64,000 nt of DNA from Clitopilus passeckerianus (lineage: Eukaryota > Basidiomycota > Agaricomycetes > Agaricales > Entolomataceae): the NCBI GenBank assembly GCA_944990035.1, contig CALYLX010000041.1:1-64000 (forward strand), given 5' to 3'. The notes under the pieces were generated by a model. That model did no database searches. It was not told the origin of the DNA and saw only the letters and a program-made list of their open reading frames with translations. A program made the position numbers and the translations under genes. Position 1 is the first letter of the stretch, and the number at the start of each line of letters is the position of its first letter. This document shows positions 47,270 through 58,624 of the stretch, piece after piece.

Positions 47270-49234
47270 TCAACCCGAGCCTGGTATGAGCACTGAACTG
47301 CCTCCCGGTCCTAGCAAGGCACCTAACTGTCCTATGGTCTGCCCCAATATATCCTGGGAGCCACAAGTGTCGTCCAGATCTTCGCCTAAGATGAACGACA
47401 CGCCTGTCTCGTTGTAGTAACCACCTATCTGAGCAACAGTGGTAGCATTTGGGTTGTACAGAGGCCATCCATAATTAGAGAGGCCATTGGCCGGATCCCG
47501 GGCAAACCCTATCCATGCCCCTTGCATATAATTGGCGAGAATACCTTCAGCTTTGGAGGCGATGGTTTTATTGTAGGTGTCGAAAATAATTGGAAGTTCG
47601 GAACCGTGGAACGCTCTGAGGTCTGGATGGGTGGATATATCCCGGAAGACGGCTGTAAGCATAGGATGTCAATTCCGCAACCGGCGAAGTAAGGCATCGA
47701 CTCCATTTACCATCGTAGCGATATCTCCAGGTAGGGACTCCAGCCGCAAGTCGATCAGCGACTGTTTGACTATCGGGGCACACGAATAGGAGCTGACAGG
47801 AGATGTCATCCATCGTAGGTGAAATCATTGTCAAATAAACTACCTACCAGCGTAGTAGCATCAGCCAATAGCTCAGTCAGGTAAGGTATGGTCTTGTTCA
47901 AGGCCAAGAGCTCGGAGCTGACTATATGCAGGTCTGCTTCATCCTTGTTGGTTCCAGATAATGTAGGGACATGAAGGAAGTTTCCGGCTTTCGCTCGGCT
48001 AGCAGTATCATTGAAGATAGTGACGCCTGCGAGCAAGTTAGACGGGTAAATCGTACAACTGGGGAAAGGGAACTGACCATCTGCAACCGGCACAAAGGTG
48101 AGATTATTGGCAGTGACGGCCGCGTTGAGGTCTTTCCAAGGGACCTTCTTCACGCACTCTAACTGGGTGGAATCTGTCACTGACCAAAAGTGATTCTAGT
48201 CAGTAAGTGTTTGCTCCTGAGCGAAGGAGACAGAACTAACCATTCTCATTACTGCAACCAACTGCCTTAGCCATTGTGGTCCATAAGCTGGGGTCAAAGG
48301 TGCTATTTCCGTCGATACTGTAGGCGCCGGTCACGCCAGGTGTAAGCAAGCTGGATCGAGGCCTGTCAGATATGAAGAGAGGTAAAGGAGGTTTGCCTAC
48401 TTTCCGGACTGCATGATGATGCCTTGAATAACCTAGGTCAGTTCAAGCCACTACGAGAGAAATTGGCCGTTACGAACCTTTCACTCTTCTATCTTCCGGA
48501 TATGCATAGCTATATGCATCGGCTGTAATTGCTCCTGCACTTTCGCCAAAGAGGATGATGCGTTCGGGGTCTCCGCCAAAAGCGGCGATATTATCATAAA
48601 CCCACTGTATTGCAGCATTAGTGTCGAGGAGGCCGAAATTCTGTGCCTGCATCCCATTGAAGAATTGAGGAGCGTTCGGTTGACCGAAGACGGAGAGCCG
48701 GTAGTTGAAGCTAACAACTGTTATGTCATCATGTTTCTGGACAAGGTATTGCCCATTGTATATTGAAGTAGAGCTCTATCTCAACCCTCAGGAAAGCAAC
48801 TTTCGATCGGCGGGTAGAACACGTACCGTGCCTATCAAAAACCCGCCCCCGTACATGAAAACCATAACTGCTGTTTTCTGCTTCCTGTCCATGCTTGGCG
48901 TCCATATGTTGATACTTAGGCAGTCCTCGGCTTCAGTGATATTCGTGTCGTCATCGCCTCCGAAATCCAATAGTTGATTAAGTACCGGAATGCTAGCTTG
49001 GGGACAGGTATTTCCGAAGTTCAATGCCTGAAAAGTGGTTGGACGGTTGGGAGGCAATTGAGGGGCCTCCCATCGCCCAGCAACTGCATATGGTATTCCT
49101 AGAAATCGTCGAACCCCAGGAGACACATTGATTCCAATGACTTCTCCCTGAGATGTTTCGACGGCTAGACCACTGTTCTGAGCTTGGGCTGAGAGTAATA
49201 GGGAAATAAACGGGATAGTCTGTCGAAACCACAT
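47270..49234 (-). CDS. Secreted type-B carboxylesterase/lipase, copy 2
   Basis: Paralogue of the neighbours. Signal peptide MWFRQTIPFISLLLSAQAQ. Core: GEVIGINVSPGVRRFLGIPYAV, AEDCLSINIWTP, oxyanion motif YGGGF, nucleophile FGESAGA, acidic residue in GTNKDEAD, His in LRAFHGSELPII. All catalytic parts are present, so the enzyme should be active. The long minus frames join through about eight short GT-AG introns; the join VKG|IIMQSGK requires an acceptor at ...TTCAAG. It ends SSVLIPGSG. A TATAAAG-like element lies about 45 bp upstream of the ATG. The intron positions match those of copies 1 and 3, showing tandem duplication. Confidence 0.9.
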
Positions 49235-50254
49235 CCCAGTGAAAGGGCGAAATGACGCGTTATCCGTCCGCTTGAGCCTTATAAAGATACCCGCTTATGG
49301 AGCACAGCATACGAAGTTAAAGCGATTCATCGATGTTCGCGGAGAGGCGTCAGATGCATACCAAATGAAGGGGTCACTCCAAGTACAGCGCCGATCCTTG
49401 GGCTACAAGAGAAAGGTTTGAGGTACTGTGATAGCAAGGGAGCTGAAGACCGTTATTCCGGCATTTAAGTTAGTTGAAGTGTCGGCAAGAACTGAAGCTC
49501 CTTTATTTCGTCCAACAGTCGAGCATCACAGGTTCTGAACGTTCAACTTCAACAAGTTTCTACAGCATGTCAATGTGCTTACGTAAACGGTCTTGCAAGG
49601 TGAAACGGCCTTGGCCTTGCCTCAACTTGGTCTAAATGTTTGACATCTCGTCATAACTCCTCTGTTCCTCTCAAGAGTGGAGTTAAAGTGCATTTTCCAT
49701 GGTTCACGGACTCAAGATTGGTACCAATTTCTAGCGCACACAGCAAATGTTCAGGGGAGAGAATAGGACACAATATATTTGCCAGCTTGTTGCCAGCGCA
49801 TTATCAATAAAGAAACGGGTTACAGCACTGGTGAATGGCCGACTAGCGTCGGATAAAACCTTGCTTGGCCATTGTGCATACGCTGATAGCAGAAACAAAT
49901 ATTTTGAAAGTGGAAATGGGCTAGAATGTTTGAGTGAACGAAACGAAACGGGAAGGGTGTCACAGTTATTACATAAGATGTGACGAGTTCCAGTAACGTC
50001 ACGCACGTCAGGAACTGGCTTCGAATTATGGATTTAACGTAGGGCCGCGCTGCGCCGGCAGAGACCTTGCCCCCCCCATTGGGATTTCATCACAGTTAGC
50101 CCAAGCGCCAATGCGGGACTCCTCTCTCTGACGAAGTACAAGCAAGAAAATATAATCATAGAAAGTATATACACATGTAAAGAACACATTCGAGAATCAT
50201 CTATAAACAGGGTTTGTTGTACAGTTGAATATGAAGCCGTTATCACAACTACTC
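49235..50254. other. Intergenic
   Basis: Esterase 2 promoter and the 3' flank of the next minus-strand gene. A run of eight C lies near 50070. No gene or terminal repeat recognised. Confidence 0.45.
49279..49287 (-). promoter_or_regulatory. TATA-like element of esterase 2
   Basis: Minus strand CTTTATAAG, about 45 bases before the ATG at 49234. Position fits a fungal core promoter. Confidence 0.4.
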
Positions 50255-51408
50255 TCAAGCGGCGCGAGCCTTCTTTGTCAAAGTAGCAATGTTGGAGTCA
50301 CTGTTGCCAGTGCAGGTGTTACGACGCTTCTTCAAAGGAGAGCGGGGCGTAGCAGCTGGAGCCTTGACAACGAAGATCTCACGGACCACGGCGGAGAATA
50401 CGGACTTCTTCTTCCGGCCGATGCGATGGTGGATAAGGGAGAAGTCGACCTCGGCAATGGCGCCAGCCAGCTTTCGCTCGTAATCGATGGGGGAAATCAG
50501 GGTGTGGTCGTGGTCGTAAGCAGGCAGAGGGACCACTGTGTGGGTGTCTTGCAGGGCAGCCAGGGCGGGCTTGTTGCGATCTTGAACAGGCCAGTTCGCG
50601 GTATTGAATGGACAATCGATGATGGATGCTAGTTCGCGTCATGTTAGCTCACTACTACAATGACGGCCAGTAAGGGGTGCATACCACTGTCGGACTCATC
50701 ATTGTCATCTTCATCCCCTTCATTAACAGCCGTGTCGAGCTTCTAGTGATCAGAAGTCAGTGCGTGACAATATATGGGGTGAATCCAATCGCTTACCTTG
50801 AAAAGAGGGTGAACAACACGAATGGACGTATATCCACCACCCGAAGAGACACAGCTTGTGACCTCATCACCTCTCTCCTTAGGAGCCTTGGCTTCCAAAG
50901 CGCGAAGATTCTCAACAGCACGCGGGAAGTGCTCGGCCGAGATGCCATAGCTAGCATCACGGGTGACAGGGGCAAGGCGAGCTGAGAGCTTGACGTCGGA
51001 GAACTTGGTGTTGAAGGTGTTATCGTCGGGGTTGAAGCCGCCATCAGGGATGAAATAGAAGTTGCGTCGGTCGATCTCAAAAAGCCCACGTATGAGGAAT
51101 TCCTCCATCTCGCCATCACTGTCACGTTCGCGACTGATAGCAATATTACCATCCTTCCCTCCAATGTGGTACTCCGCGAGCGACGCAAGGTTGGGCCGAG
51201 CCACATAGAACCCGCCATCAAGACTTTGAAGCTTCTTGAGGACCTCAGAAGGGGTAAGAGGGAAGGAGGTAGAGTTGGAAGAGCCAGGAGAGGAGGAGTC
51301 GTTCTCGGGCTGGGAGGAATTGGAGGGCGCATTGGAGGAAGTAGGAGACAGGCCTTCACCGTCTGGCGAGGGAGCACAAGAGGCAGCAGGAGAGTTGGGA
51401 GCAGACAT
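50255..51408 (-). CDS. Unrecognised basidiomycete-type protein, 347 residues
   Basis: Three exons, 51408-50797, 50742-50685 and 50628-50255, join in frame to 347 residues. The first 60 residues are Ser/Pro/Asn-rich and disordered. A folded region follows: LTPSEVLKKLQSLDGGFYVARP, LAEYHIGGKDGNIAIS, then RGLFEIDRRNFYFIPDGG. A Asp/Glu patch (GDEDDNDESD) spans exon 2; the third exon has YERKLAGAIAEVDFSLIHH and ends with a basic stretch PRSPLKKRR that could be a nuclear signal. I do not recognise the family. A position between esterase 2 and the Helitron gene raises the possibility that it is either a normal resident or Helitron-carried. Start chosen at 51408, as the longer frame to 51576 has no conserved look. 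Confidence 0.7.
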
Positions 51409-52074
51409 GATAGAGGGGTACTGGTTGAAAGCAGCAGGAGAATACACACTGAATGAGCGGTATGACAATGGAAGCACCACACCTCTGACTTTTAAATGGC
51501 ATTGGATACCAACAGGCGAAACAGAACAAGATGAGTGGTAGGGAGAATTGAATAAGAACAGAAGGATCCAGTACAAGATCGATCCATGAAGTTACAAGGC
51601 AACCAGTGTTCGTATTGCAGGCCACTCCACCGTCACAAGGCGGGCCCAAGCTTGTGAAAAGCATGCCAACAAGACGGCACCCATCCAACAAGGAGAATGC
51701 AAGGAGAGACTGGAAGATCAGGTTAGGGATATGAATTTGTGCATCCAGTTTATCACACTGCGGACATGCAGGTGACGGATGACTATCAGGCGATAAGACG
51801 AACATAAACAAGCCAGAAAGTTCGATGCACCTCCGAGACGGAAATAAACAAGGGGTCCCACTCGTGACCATGGACGACGTGCATGGAGGCCTCCCGATAT
51901 CGATGTATAATATTGTTTGACAGCAGATGGGGTACAGGCGTTGGTGAACAAGAGAACTACAAAATATACGTCTGAAGGACTCAGACAGATGAGACTCTGC
52001 GTGTCAAACAGCCGCTGTTTGTATCCTCCTTTCCCAACCCACTCTCCCAATTTCTCTCAGCAATCCACATTACC
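51409..52074. other. Intergenic; expected 5' end region of the Helitron
   Basis: Divergent interval between the 347-residue gene and the Helitron gene. The element's 5' TC terminus should lie here or further left, but it cannot be defined without a second copy. Confidence 0.35.
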
Positions 52075-55000
52075 ATGTCGAAGATTCGTTTGACTGTCGA
52101 AGACACGATGGCGCAGTTTACGAACTGGGAGAATCCGTTAGCAGGGGCTGCCATTGCGGCAGGCCGGTGGCTTGGGAAGAAGAAGATGGTTGGAGTATTA
52201 CCTTCGAATGCGTATGCCCTTCAGGACGTGAAGAAGAAGAACTGGGATTATCTGAACCACATCATCGCCACCGTTGATGACACCATTCAGATGGCATTGG
52301 TGAAAGCCGCTGTCGACAGGAAAGCTGGGCTGGTTGCAGCCACCAAAGTCCGACGGGCTAGAAAGGCAATGGAGGTCCGGCGTGAGCAGCAGGCTGCCCA
52401 TGTAGTGAGTGGCACACACCCGTCCAAATTCTGATGCCTGAAGAGACGATCTCCTAGGCGGACGTTGGCACACCACCATGTGATAGTGGTTCGAGTGCAG
52501 AAGCGTCAAGGGATCCGACAGCCTTCCTGGCAGGTAAGCTGCAGTCTCTTACAGTGATGGATCAAGGTACTTACTATTGCTGCAGATCCGGAGTGGCGCT
52601 TCCTGAAACTCCCAACGCCATGCGAGCGGAAGGACTGTTATCGAAGCTTCCGACAGGCCACGAGCAATGAAGCATTGGCAATGCGGGTCTGCATTGTGTG
52701 TGGGCGAGAGCTGAAGAAAGAAGCGGGTATGTGATGAGGAGGAGTATGGACATTATACGAGTACATGGTGACTTACGAGATGTATTAAGGCCTGCAACAT
52801 GTATTGAACGATGTTCCCAATCTTCGTAAATACACGACACCTAAGAAGACCCATCCGTCACACGAGCTATGGGATGGCATGCTGATTCTCGGTGAACGTG
52901 TTGAAGGATGTGGAGTGGCAGGCGAAGGCTGGATCTGTGATGATTGTTATCGGCCACTGAAGTCGAATACCCAGCCAAAATTCGCGCTCACCAATAACCT
53001 TTGGCCAGGCTGTGTTCCTCATGAGCTTGCCATCTTGATGCTCCCTGAGCAGCTGCTCATCTCCCGACACTATCCAAGATGCTATGTGGTGAAGCTGTTT
53101 CCGAAGCAGGGCTCCCACAATCCAGACCAAGTTCAGCGAGGCATTTCAGGCAATGTATCATTGTATGAGATGAACACAGAGGCGGTTGCGGCAATGGTGG
53201 CAGGACAGAAGATGCCTCAGTCGCCAGCATCACTTGTTTCTGTTCTTGCCATCACGTTCATCGGCTCACGCAAGTTGCCGAAGAACTGGTTGAAGTACAC
53301 CTTTCGTGTTCGACGCACGGCTGTTCGAGATGCGCTTCTATGGCTCAAGGCGAACAACGATCTCTATCGTGACATTGATATCCAAGAAGAGGTGCTCAAT
53401 AAGCTCCCTGTCGACGACATACCGGCCGAACTTCTGACTACCATTCGGCAAGAAGAGAACGATGTTGTGGCTGAGCGCGAGAGGGAAACATATGTTCCTT
53501 CGTACAGGGAAGACGAGGACGACCTCTGTCATCCAGGAGCCGCCAATTCCAGTGAACCTAGACACTGTGAAAGGGAGGGAACTGCAATGGAAGTTGAACC
53601 TGCATACTTGATTGACAATGAAGACCATGGTGTCGCAGGTAAGCACCCCATTGAATGTCATTGTCATACGAGCTAATTGTTCTCTATCGCAGAAGCAGAG
53701 GTGATCCCTCTACAATACCTTGGGGTTACAGACCTGGACCACTCGCGTGTTTCCGCGTCTGATGTCATGAAGCATGCGTTGGCCAACACCTTGGGAGCAG
53801 GGAAAGAGGGAGGGTACGGTGTTCGGTATGGAGGGCCTGTGGGCACATTCGGCAGGGACAAGGACACTGGGGAAGGAGTACCAGTCAACCCACTGGCTGC
53901 AGCATATCCAGGTCTTTGGCCTTGGGGAATAGGTGGCCCTGAAGATGATCGCGAAAAGACGGTTGGGTATATGGAACACATTCGTTGGGCCATGGAATTC
54001 CACGACCGACGTTTTCGAACGCACCACTCCTTCCCCTTCGTGGCATATGCCATCTCTCAGCTCCGTGACACTCTCCAATCCGCTCGCCTGCAAATGAAGC
54101 GGCAAGATTTTGACCGAGAGGCCTTTCTGCTGTCATCGTTGACGCTATCAGATCTACAGGCGGCCGAGAAGGAAGAGGAGCAGGGCAAGCCCATTAGCAA
54201 TCCCCGCGTCAGGCTTCTCAAAAAGCATGTATTTGCGACAAGTCGACGTGTCTCAGGCTCGAATCAGAAGCGAGCGAGCTATCGAGGCCAGATCTGGGGT
54301 ACATGTTTGTACCTTTCAGCGCCTTCTCTATGGATCACGTTGAACCCATCGGATACACACGATCCTGTTGCACAGGTCTTTGCGGGTGAAAGCATCGACA
54401 TGGACAACTTCCACCGCCTGGCAGGGCCCGACCGTGACCGTCGAGCACAAAACATTGCAAAGGACCCATATGCCGCCACCAAATTCTTCTTCTTCATCAT
54501 CCAGACGGTGCTCGAGACGGTGTTTGGAATAAAAGTCGTGGGGAGTCGAGTACAGGCATGCCCTGGAGTTCTGGGAGTATTGAGTGGTTACTTCGGTGTG
54601 GTAGAGGCCCAAGGACGGGGAACCCTACATGTTCATATGTTCCTCTGGCTGGCGGATGCTCCCAATAGCGAACAAATGCTCGCTCTTCTGAAGACAGAAG
54701 CTTTCTGTGATCGCGTTCGAGCATTCATCAAAGATAATATTCGGGCGCATTTAGACGCATTCACCGAGGACGACATTCGCAACATTCCAGTTGATAGAGA
54801 GGTGGCCTACTGCCGACCGCCTGACCCAGACTCCCCAGACTTTTCGCGACTACTGGAACAAGACGAGCGACGGGTCGTAAGAGCGCAACAAATCCATTCG
54901 TGTGGTCGGGCCACCTGCCTTCGATTCAACAAGCACGGAAGACTTGTATGTAAACGTCGCGCTCCATGGCCATGTGCACAGGAGGACGACATTGACGAGT

Positions 55001-58000
55001 TTGGCAACTGGACTCCCAAACGCACGTATGGCTTCATCGTCAACTACCTTCCTGCTGTATCGACAACCCTTCATTGCAACAACGATGCCAAGTACCTAGC
55101 CAGTGGCGACGAGACCTCAAGCACCACATGGTACAACACAAAATATCAAACCAAAGGCCAAGGACCCTCGTTCAACCTCTCAGCACTGTTGGCGAAAGCG
55201 TACATGTATCATGAGCAGCATCCACCGGATTACGAAGCCCTGGTAGAACGCAATCGTCTCTTGCTTTTCCGCTGTCAACACCTCATAAACCAGGAGATGG
55301 AGGTGTCAGGCCCACTGGTCATGGCATATTTGATGGGCTATGGGGATACCATCCAGTCGCACCGCTATGTGCCGCTATATTGGGCGGCCCTGGGACGTCA
55401 ATTGAAGGCAATGTTTGCAGATCTGCAGACTAGTCATAGAAGGTGAGTCAGTGACAATGGCAGGGCAGAAAGACAGTTGGCTGAGACCGTTAACAGTGAT
55501 GAGCATGATAAGCAGACAGCAACACAAGGTGCCGAAGAGATAGAACCGCTACTGGCAAGAGAGAATGTCAACACAGGGGTGGACACAGGGCAACACATCG
55601 AGAATGCAGACACAGTAAGATCAGACATGTATGCGTAGAGAGGTATCCTGACATAACCTGCATAGGAACACGCCGAATCCATGAACATTGAGTTCGCATC
55701 GACAGGCAAACTCGTGGTCACGTCTCAAGTTCTAGACTATCAGTATCGTGCACTGGTGTATGAAAATATGTCATTCCTCGGATACATTGTGGAGACGTAT
55801 GAAGAAGTCATTCCCGAGAAGAGCAAAGAACCACAACCCAACGACGACAATCGTGCCCGGCGGGGGCGGCCGCCAAATGTACGGGGAGATTATGAACGAG
55901 GCCATCCCAAGCACAAGACGCACAGGCGTGTCAGGAGATGCAAAGGACACAACACTCTGCCGAATGTTGTTGGCCCATGGTTCCCTCGGCACAGTGATCC
56001 TGACGTGCACGACTACTACTGTGCATCCATGCTCGCGTTGCTGCGCCCATGGCGGTCACTTCAAGACCTGAAGGCGTCAAATGACACATGGGACGCGTCA
56101 TTTGCCCTGTTCTTGTCGAATGCCTCCCGGTTCCAGTTGGACGCAATAGCTGGGGTCAACTACTATTATCAATGTAGGACAGCCGCCCAGAAGAAGGCAG
56201 GACAAACCATGTTGGAAGAATCTGCAGGCGATAGCCAGGACTTTGGAGCCAGTGCAACTCTACATCACAGGCTAGATCCAGATGGCAGGGTTGATCAGGA
56301 TGACGACATCATCGCGGCCGATATCGAACTCACCGAGGCAGACTTAGTTGCCTTCAAGCAAACACAGACATTGGTTGGGGAGGTGTTGCACGCAGCCAAG
56401 GCCGTCAACATAGCGGACGGACTAGGGGTCTTCCAGGCGCAACAAAATGAGTGTGTGCAGTCAGAAGGCATCGGATTAGCAATTGGAGATGATAGAGCAA
56501 AACTGGAGAGATGGCAGTTGGCGATGGCGAAGGATGCTTTGGGAGAGAGCGGTGAGCGGGAGGGCAGGAAAGAAGACGGTGCGGGGAACGATGGACCGGA
56601 GGAAGGGCAGGTGGACTGCCATCCCATTGGCGGGATGGAGATCGACACGGTGGCGGGAGTTCAGTGTATGACCGAGGTGACACCACCTGTGCAAGATGTG
56701 CTCCAGGGCGCGGAGCCGGACACTCTGCTGCCAAAACAACGAGATGCGTATGACATCGTGGACTGGCATCTGCGAGAGACCTTAGCCGGCCGTCGCCCGC
56801 CCCAGTTGCTCATGCTCATCCCTGGAGAAGGTGGTGTCGGGAAGAGCAAGACAGTGCAGACCATCACGGACAATTTCGTCAACCTTGATGCTCATCATAC
56901 CCTAATCAAGGCAGCGTATACGGGCATAGCAGCATCCATCATTGACGGCAAGACCCTGCATGTTGCATGTGGAATCCCTTTAAACGGTCGTCAGCAAAGC
57001 TCAGAGACTGCGAAAAAACAGGGAACCTTCTGGGCGAATAAGAACTACTTCATCATTGATGAGATGTCAATGATACCACGACACCTTCTGGCCAAGATAT
57101 CGGGGTTGCTGCAGCAAGCGAAGAAAGCAGCGGGACAGGAATGGGATCACTCATTTGGTGGCGTCAATGTGATTTTGGTTGGTGATCTGCACCAGTTCCC
57201 GCCAGTGGTTGCGAAGCGCCAGGCTCCATTATACTACCCCAACGACCTTGCGAAGGACTCCCACGACGATGTGCTTGGGCGACAACTCTACGAAGAGTTC
57301 AAGATTGTTGTGCGACTGAAGGAGCAAGTGCGTGTCACAGACCCGGTGTGGCATGATGTCCTACAGCACGTTCGATATGGGAACTGCAAGAAGCAACATC
57401 TTGATATCCTTCGTTCCCTGATTGCCACCAATCCCAATTGCCCACCGACTGATTTCTCCGCCCCTCCCTGGGATGATGCAGTTCTTATCACGCCGAGGCA
57501 CGCGACACGACTGGAATGGAACCGGTGGAAGACACGCGCGTTCTGTGCGCGGAAGCACCGCCAGCTGATTATATGCCCCGCTGTTGACACCATTCAAGGG
57601 CGTGGCTTGACTCTTCTGGAACGTTTTGCGTGCGCCGTGAAACCCAAGAAGAACGCCAGTCGGGAGGAGCGTGGAGGGCTGCCAAACACGGTTGAGCTGG
57701 CGGTCGGCATGAAGGTCATGGTGACATTCAATGTCGAGACGGACCTCGATGTAGCGAATGGTGCGAGGGGAGAGATCATGAAGATAGTGCTTGACGAGAG
57801 GGAGCCCTGCTATGACCCACAACAGCCAGAGATCACACTACGATACCAGCCACTCTATGTTCTCATCAAACTACAGCGCACAAAAGCACGGACGCTGGAG
57901 GGCTTGGAAAAGAATGTGCTACCACTGTATCCAATGCGGAGAACGTTCACTATCAATACCGAGGAAAACGGGGATCAATCTGTCACACGCACCCAATTGC

Positions 58001-58311
58001 CATTGACCGCAGCATATGCATTCACCGACTACCGTTCACAAGGGCAAACGATACCTTACTCTATAATCGACATCAGGAAGCCCCCGACAGGTGATTTGAC
58101 GCCCTTTCATGTGTATGTGGCTTTATCTCGAGGACATGGAAGGTCCAACATCCGACTCCTGGACGACTTTGAAGACAAGCTTTTTACAAATCATCCAAAT
58201 GAACATTTGAGGATTGAGGATCGAAGGCAAGACGAGCTTGATAGGGATACAGAGAGGTGGTGGAGAACAGTGAAGGCACAACGGATGGAAGGCTCGGAGA
58301 CAATGAATTGA
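52075..58311 (+). CDS. Helitron replication initiator/helicase (RepHel)
   Basis: Rolling-circle transposase. Seven exons (52075-52404, 52458-52533, 52586-52726, 52790-53638, 53693-55442, 55497-55614, 55666-58311) join to 1969 residues with no stop. Order: Cys-rich finger (CERKDC ... CIVCGREL, exon 3); DUF6570-like region (WICDDCYRPLKSN, LPEQLLISRHYPRCYVVKL); Helitron-like N domain with HUH motif LHVHMFLWL (His778, His780) and two Tyr in WYNTKYQTK (Tyr946, Tyr950); Pif1-type SF1B helicase with Walker A GEGGVGKSK (Lys1481), Walker B IIDEMSM (Asp1553-Glu1554), GDLHQFPPV, TDYRSQGQT and VYVALSRGHG. All catalytic motifs are kept, so the protein looks competent. It lies opposite to the esterases. 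Family identity is certain; exons 1-3 are inferred from frame continuity. Confidence 0.92.
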
Positions 58312-58550
58312 TCTCAGGCTCATGCTGAACCGGGGAGACATACTTCATAAACATTCCATAGGACTGTATTAAGAACTTCAATATTATATGAATTCTTCTA
58401 GATGACGAACGCCACTCGAAATAGACTCATGCGAGGTGCCAGGTGTGAACTGCTCTATCAGTGCTGGGTATATTTGAATCACAGACGGAGCTTTTGGTAA
58501 ACAAGAGTAATGTAACGACATACACAGCCACAATTATGGTGTTTGGAGTG

Positions 58551-58594
58551 ACCTTGGGGGACAAGGTGATGCGAGAGACCTTGGCAAGCAAGGT
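58551..58594. repeat. Two tandem copies of an ACCTTG...CAAGGT hairpin
   Basis: 58551-58567 and 58578-58594 each have a 6-bp stem ACCTTG/CAAGGT with a 5-base loop (GGGGA, GCAAG). They are spaced 27 bp, within a duplicated unit GACCTTGG...CAAGGTGAT. They lie between convergent 3' ends (Helitron gene and esterase 3), so they could serve as Helitron subterminal hairpins or as 3'-end RNA structures. Confidence 0.6.
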
Positions 58595-58624
58595 GATCTG
58601 TAAATGTCATACCTACTGACCTGG

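Larger units (their letters stand above)
52075..58624 (+). mobile_element. Helitron, autonomous, ends not defined
   Basis: Coordinates are the minimum: the gene plus 3' flank up to the esterase 3 stop. The coding part is complete. Left end unknown. At the right, two hairpins (58551-58567, 58578-58594) precede a CTGG at 58621-58624 followed by T, a possible but weak match to the CTRR|T terminus. No target duplication is expected for Helitrons. Confidence 0.6.

Noticed and set aside
58399..58402. CTAG after GAATTC as Helitron 3' end
   Set aside because: Followed by A rather than T and lacks a GC-rich hairpin just before it.
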